This document shows, piece after piece, positions 38,643 to 48,493 of a stretch of DNA of 64,000 nucleotides. The stretch comes from Prochlorococcus sp. AG-418-I20 (GTDB taxonomy: Bacteria; Cyanobacteriota; Cyanobacteriia; PCC-6307; Cyanobiaceae). Within the stretch, counting starts at the first letter, position 1. Every line of letters starts with the position of its first letter. The position numbers were made by a program, and so were the translations under genes. Location: positions 124,001-188,000 of the forward strand of contig QCLZ01000002.1 of the NCBI GenBank assembly GCA_003214175.1, written 5' to 3'. Below the pieces are notes generated by a model. It saw only the letters and a list, made by a program, of their open reading frames with translations, was not told the origin of the DNA and searched no databases.

Positions 38643-40208
38643 ATGAATGAAATTGGATGGCCAACAATTGATTCAAAACATTTACTTGTTGATTCAAAGC
38701 AAATGTTGAGACTAGAGAAAGAAATGTTTTTTGATGGGATGACTCAAGAAGCTTTGATGGAGAAAGCTGGAATCCAAATTAGTTATTGGCTACTAAAAAG
38801 AAAACATCTCCTAAAGCATGGAATAGTTGTTTTAATAGGTCCTGGGCATAATGGTGGGGATGGCGCCGTAATAGCTAGAGAGCTTTTCTTGAAAGGTTGT
38901 CTAGTCAAAGTATGGTGTCCATTCCCTATTAAAAAAAAATTAACGATAGACCATGTTAATTATCTTACATCTATTGGAGTAACAAAATTAGCTGACTCTC
39001 CTGATGTAAATGGTAAAGAACTCTGGATAGATGCAGTTTTTGGTAATAATCAAACAAGAAAAGTTGATAATAAATTAATCAAATTGCTTAACCAGAAATT
39101 TCATAATAAATACGGTAACGTTTTAAGTATTGATGTCCCTACAGGATTATGTCCTGACAAGGGAGAGCCTTTTTTAGATAGTGCAGTAAAGGCAAACTAC
39201 ACTCTAGCCATTGGTCTTAACAAGATTGGGTTAACTCAAGACTCTGCTCTCCCTTTTATTGGAGAATTACACCATATTGATATTGGAATACCAATTAATA
39301 AGTTATCTAAGGTTGAAAAAAAAATATTTAAAGTTACTTACAGTGATTTAAAAAATATTGGTTTACCCTCTTTAAAGAAAAATTTTAATAAATATAAAAG
39401 AGGAAGAACATTATTAATTGCCGGGAGTGAAAAATATCCAGGTGCTGCATATTTAGCATTAAAAGGGGCTTTATCCAGTGGCGCAGGTTTTATCTCTGCA
39501 GTCCTTCCTGAGTTAGTTGCGGAATCTATTTGGCAAGTTGCCCCAGAAATAGTTTTAAAAGGAACTATGCAATCTAATCAAAGTGGTAATGCATCCTTAT
39601 ATAGTGCATTAAAGAATATCGATCTAAGTGCATATGATTCATTAGCTGTTGGTCCAGGGATAGGAATTGATAATGATGATTGGCGAAAATCAAAAGACTT
39701 CCTTATCGGGTTTCAAGGATTATTGATTTTGGATGCTGATGCTCTTAATAGAATTTCGGAATCTAAATTAGGATCAAAATTCTTTTTAGAGAGAAAATTT
39801 AAAACATGGATTACACCTCATAGTAAAGAATTTTTAAGGTTATTCCCAAATATTAGATGTCAGACCAATGTTGGAAGAGCTCTAATTGCGGCAAAAGAAT
39901 ATAATATCAGCATTTTGTTAAAGGGAGCTAACAGCATAGTCGCTGACAGTAAAAAAGCATGGCAACTTTTTGGGACAGATCCTCAGACAGCTAGAGCTGG
40001 ATTGGGTGATCTCTTATCTGGATTTGTAGCTGGCAGTTCTGCGATGGATTTAACCATTTGCAGAAATATAACAACCGACTTTTTTGCAAAATACGTACTT
40101 TTACATTCTTTCGCTGCATCAATATGTAAAAGGGGGTCAAATGCATCTGCTATTGGTGATGAATTATCCATAATTATGAGAAATAGGAAAATGAGAGAAA
40201 TATCTTGA
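38643..40208 (+). CDS. nnr: Bifunctional NAD(P)H-hydrate repair enzyme Nnr
   Basis: 521-aa fusion that repairs damaged NAD(P)H hydrates. The N-terminal YjeF epimerase domain (residues 1-230) includes LIGPGHNGGDGAVIARELF and SIDVPTGLCPDKG. The C-terminal ADP-dependent dehydratase domain (240-515) includes LIAGSEKYPGAAYLALKGA, VGPGIGID, LILDADALN, TPHSKEFLRLF and AGLGDLLSGFVAG. Both halves appear intact. Confidence 0.93.
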   Translation: MNEIGWPTIDSKHLLVDSKQMLRLEKEMFFDGMTQEALMEKAGIQISYWLLKRKHLLKHGIVVLIGPGHNGGDGAVIARELFLKGCLVKVWCPFPIKKKLTIDHVNYLTSIGVTKLADSPDVNGKELWIDAVFGNNQTRKVDNKLIKLLNQKFHNKYGNVLSIDVPTGLCPDKGEPFLDSAVKANYTLAIGLNKIGLTQDSALPFIGELHHIDIGIPINKLSKVEKKIFKVTYSDLKNIGLPSLKKNFNKYKRGRTLLIAGSEKYPGAAYLALKGALSSGAGFISAVLPELVAESIWQVAPEIVLKGTMQSNQSGNASLYSALKNIDLSAYDSLAVGPGIGIDNDDWRKSKDFLIGFQGLLILDADALNRISESKLGSKFFLERKFKTWITPHSKEFLRLFPNIRCQTNVGRALIAAKEYNISILLKGANSIVADSKKAWQLFGTDPQTARAGLGDLLSGFVAGSSAMDLTICRNITTDFFAKYVLLHSFAASICKRGSNASAIGDELSIIMRNRKMREIS

Positions 40209-40349
40209 AAGAAACAATTTAAGAGAGTTATTTCTAGTTTTAAACACATAAATATACAAATATTCATCGAAATCTGAAGCGCGCATTAAATATTGGGCTA
40301 TTTCACTAAAAATGTAGGAAAGTTTTAATACCTTATTCAGGTCATAAAA

Positions 40350-41291
40350 ATGGTTTCATCAGTAACAGCACAAGCAGAACCACAAAAAAGAAGAGGTAAT
40401 GACCCAATTAGTTGGTATTTACAAAATATAGGAAGAGTTCCTTTATTAACGCCTGCTGAAGAGATTGAATTGGGTAATCAAGTTCAAAAAATGATGATTC
40501 TCACAGAAGATGGCCAAATAAATGAAAAAAATAAAGAATTTACAACTCAACAAAAAAGAACAATAAAAATTGGTAGAAGATCTAAAGAGAGAATGATGAA
40601 AGCAAATTTAAGACTGGTTGTAAGTGTTGCAAAAAAATATCAAGGCAAAGGATTAGAACTCCTTGATTTAGTTCAAGAAGGTTCTCTTGGTTTGGAGAGG
40701 GCTGTTGAAAAATTTGATCCAACGAGGGGATATAAATTCTCTACGTATGCTTTTTGGTGGATCCGACAAAGTATGACAAGAGCAATCGCTTGTCAATCAA
40801 GAACTATCCGTTTACCAGTTCATTTAAGTGAAAGGTTAGCATCCATAAGAAAGGTTAGTAGAGATTTAGCCCATAAGCTTGGAGCCATGCCAAGTAGAAT
40901 TGAAATTGCAGAGGCAATGGAAATTGATGTAGAAGAATTAGATTCTGTTTTAAGACAAGCTTTATCAACTAGTAGTTTAGATGCTCCAGTTAATGGCGAC
41001 GATGGTAGGAGCTTCTTGGGGGATTTAATTGCAGATAGCAATAATGAAGAGCCTTTAGATCAAGTTGAGCAAAAAATGCATCAAGAGCAACTTGGAAACT
41101 GGTTAAGTCATTTAAGCGAGCAAGAGCAACATGTTCTTAAATTAAGGTTTGGACTAGAAGGAAATGAAAGACATACACTCGCTGAAATAGGAAGATTGCT
41201 AGAAGTTTCTAGGGAAAGAGTAAGACAAGTTGAACTTAAGGCATTAAGAAAATTAAGAAATTTAACTAGAAAATTACCCAGTGGTATTTAA
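40350..41291 (+). CDS. RNA polymerase sigma factor, RpoD/SigA-like (group 2)
   Basis: 313-aa sigma-70 protein without region 1.1, typical of cyanobacterial group 2 factors. Region 1.2 includes DPISWYLQNIGRVPLLT; region 2 has NLRLVVSVAKKYQG, GLELLDLVQEGSLGL and GYKFSTYAFWWIRQ; region 3 IRLPVHLSERL; region 4 LSEQEQHVLKLRFGL and the helix-turn-helix TLAEIGRLLEVSRERVRQ. Whether it is the housekeeping or an alternative factor cannot be settled here, but the length suggests an alternative one. Its stop is 1 nt from the convergent pdhA stop. Confidence 0.92.
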   Translation: MVSSVTAQAEPQKRRGNDPISWYLQNIGRVPLLTPAEEIELGNQVQKMMILTEDGQINEKNKEFTTQQKRTIKIGRRSKERMMKANLRLVVSVAKKYQGKGLELLDLVQEGSLGLERAVEKFDPTRGYKFSTYAFWWIRQSMTRAIACQSRTIRLPVHLSERLASIRKVSRDLAHKLGAMPSRIEIAEAMEIDVEELDSVLRQALSTSSLDAPVNGDDGRSFLGDLIADSNNEEPLDQVEQKMHQEQLGNWLSHLSEQEQHVLKLRFGLEGNERHTLAEIGRLLEVSRERVRQVELKALRKLRNLTRKLPSGI

Positions 41292-41292
41292 A

Positions 41293-42330
41293 CTAATCTT
41301 CTGCCCATATATATTTGGTTAATTCTTGCAAAGGAGGTTCAGGTGCCTCTAAAGCATTTTTAACAGACTCAGTTATCTCGTTATCTATTCTATTCTCAAT
41401 ACTTTTTAATTCTTCTTCAGTTGCTAATTTATCCTCTATAATTTCTCGGGCTAATTTCTTAATAGGATCTCTTTTACCCCAGAACTCTTTTTCTTTATCA
41501 GACCTTAATTCATCAGGATCTGCAAGAGAGTGCCCTCTGTATCTATAAGTCAAACATTCTAAAAGAGTAGGGCCTTCTCCTGCTCTAGCTCGTTCAATTG
41601 CTCTTTGTGCGGCTCCTCTTACTGCTCTTACATCCATTCCATCAACTTCCTCTCCATGCATTCCAAATGCAGCGGCTTTTCTCCAGATTTCAGGATTACT
41701 AGTTGCCCGATCGTGAGCCATGCCAATAGCCCATTTATTATTCTCAACAACGAAGATTATGGGTAATTTCCACAATTGGGCCATATTTAAACATTCAAAA
41801 AACTGTCCATTATTGCAAGTTCCATCTCCAAAGAATGCAGCAGTTACAGCATCACTTTTTTTGTTACCAACAACTTCTTTTTTATATTTACTAGAAAATG
41901 CTGCTCCTAAAGCAACTGGAATTCCCTCCCCAATAAATGCATATCCTCCCAATAAGTGATGCTCCCTAGAAAATAAATGCATAGACCCCCCCCGGCCCTT
42001 ACTACAGCCTGTAGCTTTACCAAAAAGCTCACTCATTACTTCAAATGCCGGAACTCCTGCACTTAGTGCATGGACATGATCACGGTAGGTGCTACAAAAC
42101 CAATCATGTTTCTTTCTCATGGCACCAATTACTCCAGTGCTAATAGCCTCTTGACCGTTATATAAATGAACGAAACCAAACATTTTTCCCCTGTAGTACA
42201 TTTCTGCACACTTATCCTCGAATCTTCGACCCAGTGTCATATCCTCATAAAGAAATAATCCTGTTTCTCGATCTAATTTGGCTTTTTTTACATCTTGAAG
42301 ATTTGAGATTCTCTCTACGTGTGTTTCCAA
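41293..42330 (-). CDS. pdhA: Pyruvate dehydrogenase E1 component, alpha subunit
   Basis: Thiamine-diphosphate enzyme subunit decarboxylating pyruvate. The 345-aa protein has the TPP motif beginning [20 protein letters not shown] near residue 170 and ending [11 protein letters not shown], plus [17 protein letters not shown] at the N-terminus and [16 protein letters not shown] near the C-terminus. The E1 beta and E2 genes are not in the window; the E3 gene (lpd) is 9 kb away. Confidence 0.95.
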   Translation of the reverse strand: METHVERISNLQDVKKAKLDRETGLFLYEDMTLGRRFEDKCAEMYYRGKMFGFVHLYNGQEAISTGVIGAMRKKHDWFCSTYRDHVHALSAGVPAFEVMSELFGKATGCSKGRGGSMHLFSREHHLLGGYAFIGEGIPVALGAAFSSKYKKEVVGNKKSDAVTAAFFGDGTCNNGQFFECLNMAQLWKLPIIFVVENNKWAIGMAHDRATSNPEIWRKAAAFGMHGEEVDGMDVRAVRGAAQRAIERARAGEGPTLLECLTYRYRGHSLADPDELRSDKEKEFWGKRDPIKKLAREIIEDKLATEEELKSIENRIDNEITESVKNALEAPEPPLQELTKYIWAED

Positions 42331-42476
42331 GAAAATACCCTAGTGAAGTTTTGATTTGTTAACATTCTAAGCTGTGAAGGTCGAATTTAATCATTTTTTT
42401 TAATAACTCTGTTAGACCTTTGAAAAAAATTTTTAACTTGATAAAATTTGTCTAAGAATTTTAATAGGATATTTGT

Positions 42477-44570
42477 TTGGAACTCCCCTTAGACCATTTT
42501 CGTTTAATTGGCGTAAGCCCTTCAGCAACTTCTGAGGAAATTTTAAGGGCGTTTCAATTACGGTTGGATAAAACCCCTGATGATGGTTTTACTTTTGAAG
42601 TCCTAACTCATAGATCAGAACTGCTTCGTTTTACTGCTGATTTACTTACAGATCCAGAAAGTAGGAGGTCATACGAAAATTTGCTACTAAATGGAGCTTC
42701 AGGACTAGAGATTTCTTCAAGTAGAGAAGTAGCGGGGTTAATACTTCTTTGGGAATCAGGTTCCCCAAAGGAAGCTTTTAAAATAGCAAGAAAAGCTTTG
42801 CAACCTCCGCAAACCCCCGCCTTAGGAAGTAGTAGAGAAGCTGATCTGACTTTATTAGCTGCTTTAACTGCTAGAGATTCTGCAATTCAAGAACAGCAGC
42901 GCAGATCCTACTCAAACGCTGCAGACTTTTTGCAGGAGGGTATCCAACTACTACAAAGGATGGGAAAGCTTGAAGAAATGAGAAAAGATCTTGAGGAAGA
43001 CTTAGTCTCTCTTCTCCCTTACAGGATATTGGATCTACTTAGTAGGGATTTAAATGATCTGGAGTCACATAAAAAAGGTTTAAGTATGTTGGAAAATTTA
43101 ATAATTAAAAGAGGAGGTTTGGAAGGGAATAATAAATCTGAATATGCTAATTATTTAAATCAGCAAGAATTTGAACGATTTTTTCAGCAAATTAAGCCAT
43201 ATTTGACAGTGCAGGAGCAGATAGATCTATTTCTTGAATTACAAAAAAGAGGTTCGTTAGAAGCAGGATTTTTAGCTTTTCTATCATTGACAGCTATTGG
43301 TTTCTCAAGAAGAAAACCGGAAAAATTGTTTGAAGCAAGGCGAATTTTAAAGAGATTAAATTTATCAGGTCTCGACTCAATGCCTCTTGTTGGCTGTTTA
43401 GACTTACTTTTGGCAGACGTTGATCAGGCCTCTGCTAGATTCTTCAGTAGTTCTGATGAGAATTTACGAGATTGGCTTGATAATTATTCTGGAAATAAAT
43501 TAGAGGCAATATGTATCTTTTGTAAAAATTGGTTAGAGAATGATGTTTTAGTTGGTTATAGAGATATCGAATTAAAGGAGGTGGATTTAGATACTTGGTT
43601 TGAAGATAGGGAAATTCAAGAATTTATTGAGACATTAGAAAAGAAATCAAATAAAACTCCATTTAAATCAAATATTCAGAATAATCAAATAAATAAAGTA
43701 TTTTCTACAACTGAAGATTTTGAAAGTTCATTAGATGATGAAAGAAAATTACCTTGGCCAGGCGGTATAAAACCAGAATTTGAAAAGCTAAACGAAGTAG
43801 AAAACGAATCCAATGAGGAGAGATTCATCAATAAACCTGTTACCTTTTATAGGTACTTAATTGAAAAAATTGCTGAATTAAAGTTTAGTTTTGGGGAATT
43901 TTTGAAGGATAAAGAGATTTTTAGTAAGTCACCTTATCTTATTTATCTATATGCTTTTCTGATCTTATTTAGCTTTGGACTTGGTATTGGATTTTTAAGA
44001 AATAATCCTAAAGAATCAATTCAGGATGAAGCTTTTGAGAATAAATCTCTAACATCTTTAGATAACAACCAAGAGTTGATTAAAAATGATTTAGATCAAG
44101 TAATTCAGAAAAAACCTTCAAATGAATTGAAGTCTATCAATTTTGATTTAGTTGCAAACAAACCCTTCGAAGCCGAAGAATTAACAAAAGCTTCCCCTTC
44201 TTTGGATGAGATAAAACAATTAATTAACGTATGGCTTTTAAACAAAAGTAACTACTTAGCTGGGAAGAGTGAAATTAATCTTTCTAAAATTGTTAAAAAA
44301 GGTTTGATTAAAAGAACAATCGAAGAGAGACAAAATGATATCAAAAAAGGAATTTATAAAGAAATTAATTCTCAAATAAGGAAGATAGATTTACAATCGC
44401 AGACCTCATCTAGGATAGTCGTTTTAGTTGAATTAGATTACTCAGAGAAGAGCATAAATAATTCTGGGGAGCTTCTCAATGAGATATCGTTTAACCCACT
44501 TAAAATTAAATATATTTTAGGTTTTTCAAATAAAGCTTGGAAATTGGCAGATTTTGTAAGTGGTTTGTAA
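42477..44570 (+). CDS. ftn2: ARC6/Ftn2 (ZipN) cell division protein
   Basis: Cyanobacterial and plastid division protein tethering FtsZ rings to the membrane. The 697-aa protein has an N-terminal J-like domain (LDHFRLIGVSPSATSEEILR, LLTDPESRRSYE), a long helical middle, one transmembrane helix (about residues 495-512) and a C-terminal IMS-type domain of about 110 residues (residues 585-697). Start is TTG at 42477. Together with ftsZ and ftsQ it supplies much of the division apparatus in this window. Confidence 0.9.
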   Translation: MELPLDHFRLIGVSPSATSEEILRAFQLRLDKTPDDGFTFEVLTHRSELLRFTADLLTDPESRRSYENLLLNGASGLEISSSREVAGLILLWESGSPKEAFKIARKALQPPQTPALGSSREADLTLLAALTARDSAIQEQQRRSYSNAADFLQEGIQLLQRMGKLEEMRKDLEEDLVSLLPYRILDLLSRDLNDLESHKKGLSMLENLIIKRGGLEGNNKSEYANYLNQQEFERFFQQIKPYLTVQEQIDLFLELQKRGSLEAGFLAFLSLTAIGFSRRKPEKLFEARRILKRLNLSGLDSMPLVGCLDLLLADVDQASARFFSSSDENLRDWLDNYSGNKLEAICIFCKNWLENDVLVGYRDIELKEVDLDTWFEDREIQEFIETLEKKSNKTPFKSNIQNNQINKVFSTTEDFESSLDDERKLPWPGGIKPEFEKLNEVENESNEERFINKPVTFYRYLIEKIAELKFSFGEFLKDKEIFSKSPYLIYLYAFLILFSFGLGIGFLRNNPKESIQDEAFENKSLTSLDNNQELIKNDLDQVIQKKPSNELKSINFDLVANKPFEAEELTKASPSLDEIKQLINVWLLNKSNYLAGKSEINLSKIVKKGLIKRTIEERQNDIKKGIYKEINSQIRKIDLQSQTSSRIVVLVELDYSEKSINNSGELLNEISFNPLKIKYILGFSNKAWKLADFVSGL

Positions 44571-44617
44571 TTATAGACTTCTAGATCATCTATAATACTT
44601 AAAACTACTTTTTAACA

Positions 44618-46222
44618 ATGTTTGATGAACTCTCGTCACGCTTTGAAGACGCAGTAAAGGGTTTAAGAGGCGAAGCAAAAATCAGTGAAAATAACATAGA
44701 TAATGCCCTAACTGAGGTTAAAAGAGCATTGCTTGATGCTGATGTTAGTTTATCTGTAGTAAAAGAGTTTATCTCAGAAGTTAAAGAAAAAGCTATCGGA
44801 GAAGAAGTAGTTAGGGGTGTAAATCCAGGTCAAAAATTTATAGAAGTTGTTAATAAAGAATTAATTAATATTATGGGGAATGAAAATTCTCCATTAAACG
44901 AAAATAAAAGTGGCCCTACTGTTATTTTAATGGCAGGACTGCAGGGAGCTGGTAAAACAACTGCAACAGGAAAATTAGGACTTTATCTAAAGGAAAAAGA
45001 TAAAAAAGTTCTTTTGGTAGCCGCAGATATTTATCGACCAGCAGCTGTGGATCAACTTAAAACATTAGGAAGTCAATATGAATTGGAAGTTTTTTCAGCA
45101 AAAGAAAAAAATAGTAAACCAGAAGAAATAACAAAAGATGCATTGAATTATGCGAATGAGCATGATTTCAATTCAATCATTATTGATACTGCAGGAAGAT
45201 TACAAATTGATGACTCAATGATGAGTGAAATGGTTCGTATAAAACAAGTTTCTAATCCCGATGAAGTTTTACTTGTTGTTGACTCTATGATTGGGCAAGA
45301 AGCTGCTGATTTGACAAAATCATTTCATGAAAAAGTAGGAATTTCGGGGGCAATACTAACCAAATTAGATGGAGATTCAAGGGGAGGGGCTGCTTTATCA
45401 ATAAGAAAAATAAGTGGCAAACCAATCAAATTCATTGGTGTTGGTGAAAAAATAGAGGCATTGCAACCATTCCATCCAGAAAGAATGGCCAGCAGAATTT
45501 TGGGTATGGGAGATGTATTGACTCTTGTTGAAAAAGCCCAAAAAGAAGTTGAACTTGCTGATGCAGAAGCGATGCAAAAGAAACTTCAAGAAGCGACTTT
45601 CGATTTTAATGATTTTGTTAAGCAAATGAGATTAATTAAAAGGATGGGATCACTTGGTGGATTAATTAAATTGATTCCTGGAATGAATAAAATCGATGAT
45701 GGGATGATAAAAGATGGAGAAGATCAACTAAAGAAAATAGAATCTATGATCTCTTCAATGACTCTTGAAGAGAAACAAAAACCTGAAGTTCTTGCTGCCC
45801 AACCTTCGAGAAGACAAAGAATCGCCAAGGGTAGCGGTTATGAATCAAAAGATGTAGATAAAGTTTTAGCTGATTTTCAAAGAATGAGAGGTTTCATGAA
45901 ACAAATGTCCAATGGAGGAATGCCAGGAATGGGAGGAATGCCAGGAATGGGAGGAATGCCAGGAATGGGAGGAATGCCAGGAATGGGAGGAATGCCAGGA
46001 ATGGGAGGAATGCCAGGAATGGGAGGAATGCCAGGAATGGGAGGAATGCCAGGAATGGGAGGAATGCCAGGAATGGGAGGAATGCCAGGAATGGGAGGAA
46101 TGCCAGGAATGGGAGGAATGCCAGGAATGGGAGGAATGCCAGGAATGGGAGGAATGAACAGTAATAAACCGATGAAAAAACAAAAAAATAATAAAAAGAA
46201 AAAAGGTTTTGCAGATTTATAG
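44618..46222 (+). CDS. ffh: Signal recognition particle protein Ffh with repeated Met-rich tail
   Basis: SRP54 GTPase that binds signal peptides and SRP RNA. N domain residues 1-90; G domain with GLQGAGKTTATGKLGLYL near residue 108, DTAGRL, and TKLDGDSRGG; M domain about residues 320-430 with LPGM-type sequence (LIKLIPGMNK), SMTLEEKQKPEVL and the RNA-binding SRRQRIAKGSG. The tail is unusual: residues 433-510 are thirteen copies of GGMPGM, then a Lys/Asn-rich end. The total of 534 aa exceeds the family's usual 450-490. The SRP RNA is at 18 kb. Confidence 0.97.
   Translation: MFDELSSRFEDAVKGLRGEAKISENNIDNALTEVKRALLDADVSLSVVKEFISEVKEKAIGEEVVRGVNPGQKFIEVVNKELINIMGNENSPLNENKSGPTVILMAGLQGAGKTTATGKLGLYLKEKDKKVLLVAADIYRPAAVDQLKTLGSQYELEVFSAKEKNSKPEEITKDALNYANEHDFNSIIIDTAGRLQIDDSMMSEMVRIKQVSNPDEVLLVVDSMIGQEAADLTKSFHEKVGISGAILTKLDGDSRGGAALSIRKISGKPIKFIGVGEKIEALQPFHPERMASRILGMGDVLTLVEKAQKEVELADAEAMQKKLQEATFDFNDFVKQMRLIKRMGSLGGLIKLIPGMNKIDDGMIKDGEDQLKKIESMISSMTLEEKQKPEVLAAQPSRRQRIAKGSGYESKDVDKVLADFQRMRGFMKQMSNGGMPGMGGMPGMGGMPGMGGMPGMGGMPGMGGMPGMGGMPGMGGMPGMGGMPGMGGMPGMGGMPGMGGMPGMGGMPGMGGMNSNKPMKKQKNNKKKKGFADL
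45914..46147 (+). repeat. 13 x 18-bp perfect tandem repeat inside ffh
   Basis: The unit GGAGGAATGCCAGGAATG repeats thirteen times without a single mismatch (234 bp), followed by a partial unit (GGAGGAATG) before the sequence diverges. As 18 is a multiple of 3, the ffh frame reads GGMPGM per unit, and two other frames (one plus, one minus) are also fully open, producing apparent ORFs that are artefacts. Identity at the nucleotide level, including third positions, suggests recent expansion by slippage or recombination. Confidence 0.97.
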
Positions 46223-46276
46223 TTTCAAAATTTTTACCTTTAAATGATATTATTATTAAAAACCCATTAATTTAAA

Positions 46277-46642
46277 ATGATTAAATTGCGCCTTAAGCGC
46301 TTTGGAAAGAAAAAAGAGGCAAGTTTCAGAATTGTTGCATGCAATAGTACTTCCAGAAGAGATGGTAGACCTCTACAGGAACTAGGTTTTTATAACCCAA
46401 GAACTAAGGAAACTAGACTTGATACTGAAGCTCTAAGAACAAGACTTTCTCAGGGTGCTCAGCCAACTGATGTTGTGAGAACTTTATTAGAAAAGGGAGG
46501 TTTATTAGAAAAAATAGAGAGACCCTCTATAGCAATTGGTAAGGCAAAGTTAGAGAAGGAAAAATTAACTAAGGCTAAAACCAAAGATAAAGAAAATGAT
46601 AGTAGTAAAGCAGAAAGCGATAGTAATGAATCTGAAAGCTAG
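46277..46642 (+). CDS. rpsP: 30S ribosomal protein S16
   Basis: Ribosomal protein of the small subunit. Residues 1-85 are the standard S16 fold: [33 protein letters not shown] and [16 protein letters not shown]. The last 30 or so residues are a charged, low-complexity extension (Lys/Glu then Ser/Asp/Glu) common in cyanobacterial S16. It lies 54 nt downstream of ffh, an order also seen in other bacteria. Confidence 0.97.
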   Translation: MIKLRLKRFGKKKEASFRIVACNSTSRRDGRPLQELGFYNPRTKETRLDTEALRTRLSQGAQPTDVVRTLLEKGGLLEKIERPSIAIGKAKLEKEKLTKAKTKDKENDSSKAESDSNESES

Positions 46643-46678
46643 TGCTTTGATAAATTTTTATTCTTATAAAGTAACTAG

Positions 46679-47635
46679 ATGAAGGAAGTTTCCAAAACTG
46701 GTCACTTCACAATAGATTTGCCAAGCTCTGACGCTGCTACAGCATTATCTGGCCCAGGAAATTCTTTCTTAAAAAAATTTGAGTCTTTAACAGGAGTTTC
46801 TTTAACCATAAGAGGCTTACAACTTGAGATGAACGGAGTTATTTCTAAAATTGAAAGAGCATCAGCATTAGTAGAGTTGACAAGACCAATTTGGGAACAA
46901 GGGTTAGAGGTCCCAGAGGTAGATCTTAAAGCCGCTTTAAGTTCTCTAAATATGGGAGAATCATCTTCACATGCTGAACTTGGGAAGAAGGTTCTTGCGC
47001 GTTCCAAAGAAGGAAGATATTTAAGACCAAGAACTATAAGGCAAAAAGAATATGTTGAATCAATTGAAAATTTTGACCTTACATTTGCAATTGGTCCCGC
47101 TGGAACTGGGAAGACATTTTTAGCAACTGTTTGCGCAGCGAGACTATTGAACGAGAAAAAAATAGATAAAATTGTTTTAACCAGACCAGCCGTAGAAGCT
47201 GGAGAAAGTCTAGGATTCCTGCCTGGAGATTTGCAACAAAAAGTAGATCCATACTTAAGACCGCTATTTGATTCTTTGCATAGTATCTTTGGTTTTGATA
47301 GGACTAATTCGTTAATAGATAAAGGAATTATTGAAGTTGCTCCTTTAGCATTTATGAGGGGTAGAACCCTAGATAATTCTTTGGTAATTCTAGATGAAGC
47401 ACAAAACACTACTTGTTCTCAAATGAGAATGTTTTTAACCAGATTGGGTGAGAGATCCAAAATGGTTGTAAACGGAGATATTACACAAATTGATTTAAAA
47501 AAAGATCAGGAAAGCGGCCTCATCGAAGCATCAAGAATTTTCTCTGAAACTGAAGGTATAAAATTTTGTTATTTAACGGTTGAAGACGTAGTTCGTCATC
47601 CTTTAGTTCAGAAAATTATTGAGGCTTATCAATAA
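46679..47635 (+). CDS. PhoH-like ATPase
   Basis: 318-aa protein with an N-terminal KH-like region and a C-terminal PhoH domain: Walker A AIGPAGTGKTFLATVCAA near residue 140, KIVLTRPAVEAGESLGFLPG, Walker B SLVILDEAQNTTCSQMRMFL and VNGDITQIDL. The family (PhoH2/YbeZ type) is linked to RNA metabolism and ribosome maturation. It follows rpsP by 36 nt and precedes era after two genes, so a ribosome role fits. Confidence 0.94.
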   Translation: MKEVSKTGHFTIDLPSSDAATALSGPGNSFLKKFESLTGVSLTIRGLQLEMNGVISKIERASALVELTRPIWEQGLEVPEVDLKAALSSLNMGESSSHAELGKKVLARSKEGRYLRPRTIRQKEYVESIENFDLTFAIGPAGTGKTFLATVCAARLLNEKKIDKIVLTRPAVEAGESLGFLPGDLQQKVDPYLRPLFDSLHSIFGFDRTNSLIDKGIIEVAPLAFMRGRTLDNSLVILDEAQNTTCSQMRMFLTRLGERSKMVVNGDITQIDLKKDQESGLIEASRIFSETEGIKFCYLTVEDVVRHPLVQKIIEAYQ

Positions 47636-47708
47636 CTTTGTAACTCTGGAGATCCGTACACTGAAATTTTAAAAATCAAGTAGAATAAAATCATATTTCA
47701 CAAAAAAA

Positions 47709-48437
47709 ATGCCAGCAAGTAGTAATTTCAATCAAGCTATTCGTGAAGCTCAAACAAGTTCAATTGTTGGACCTAATGTTATTCAAAAAGCTCTACCTTA
47801 CGTTGGTGGAGGGATGGCTTTAACATCCTTTGGAGCTCTTGGAGGATTGACTCTTTCTCAAAGCCCCATATATGGACCTTTATTTTTAGTAGCAATCATT
47901 GCGCAATTAGTTTTGTTTTTTGTAGCTTCTAGCGCTGCTAATAATGCAAATAACACTAAAGCATTACCTTTATTAGCAACATATAGCTTGCTTACTGGAT
48001 TTACTTTAAGTGGAATTATTGCTTATGCAGCATTAACTATTGGTGTCGGATCTATTGCTACAGCAGCCTTAGCTACAGGGATTACATTTATTATTGCTTC
48101 TTACACTGGCCAAAGGATGAGTGATAATGTTGGCCAAGCACTAAGTGGAGTTGTAGGTCTAGGGTTGATTGGACTTGTTATCGCAATGGTAATCCAGTTA
48201 ATTGGTAGTATTTTCTCTCCAGCATTTGGAACTGGTGGTTTTGAATTGTTAATAGCAGGATTTGGGACTGTTTTATTTGTAGCAATGTCTTTTGTTGATT
48301 TCTATACTATGCCGAGAAGATATAGCGATGATCAATATTTAGCTGGAGCTCTTGGTATGTACTTAACTTATATAAACCTTTTTGTTTTTATTCTAAGATT
48401 AATGATTGCACTCAATGGAGGCGGTAGAAGAGATTAG
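47709..48437 (+). CDS. Bax inhibitor-1-like membrane protein
   Basis: 242 aa with about seven hydrophobic helices, matching the BI-1/YccA-YbhL (UPF0005) family. Typical sequences are LPLLATYSLLTGFTLSGII, SYTGQRMSD and the C-terminal DDQYLAGALGMYLTYINLF. Bacterial members are proposed calcium-leak or FtsH-modulating proteins; the function here is unproven. A strong terminator follows. Confidence 0.92.
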   Translation: MPASSNFNQAIREAQTSSIVGPNVIQKALPYVGGGMALTSFGALGGLTLSQSPIYGPLFLVAIIAQLVLFFVASSAANNANNTKALPLLATYSLLTGFTLSGIIAYAALTIGVGSIATAALATGITFIIASYTGQRMSDNVGQALSGVVGLGLIGLVIAMVIQLIGSIFSPAFGTGGFELLIAGFGTVLFVAMSFVDFYTMPRRYSDDQYLAGALGMYLTYINLFVFILRLMIALNGGGRRD

Positions 48438-48465
48438 ATTTCTTTATCCAAATACTTTAAAAATT

Positions 48466-48493
48466 AAGCGTAGGTTCGTATCTACGCTTTTTT
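48466..48493 (+). terminator. Intrinsic terminator after the BI-1-like gene
   Basis: An 8-bp stem AAGCGTAG (48466-48473) with CTACGCTT (48482-48489), 8-nt loop, then a run of T to 48493. It ends in the last codons of the convergent 175-aa gene. It lies 28 nt after the BI-1-like stop codon. Confidence 0.8.

Noticed and set aside
45914-46147. Possible CRISPR-like array
   Set aside because: Repeats are directly adjacent with no spacers and lie in frame inside ffh.
45912-46157. Plus-strand 81-aa ORF of repeated EECQEW
   Set aside because: Out-of-frame reading of the same ffh repeat.
45866-46183. Minus-strand 105-aa ORF of repeated HSSHSW
   Set aside because: It is the reverse reading of the ffh tandem repeat, open only because the unit is a multiple of three bases.
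46635-46660. Weak hairpin after rpsP as a terminator
   Set aside because: Only a 5-bp stem with a broken T-run, and the phoH-like gene follows closely, so read-through is more likely.
46702-47409. 235-aa ORF antisense to the PhoH-like gene
   Set aside because: Shadow of a strongly supported gene; its translation has no domain pattern and low-quality composition.
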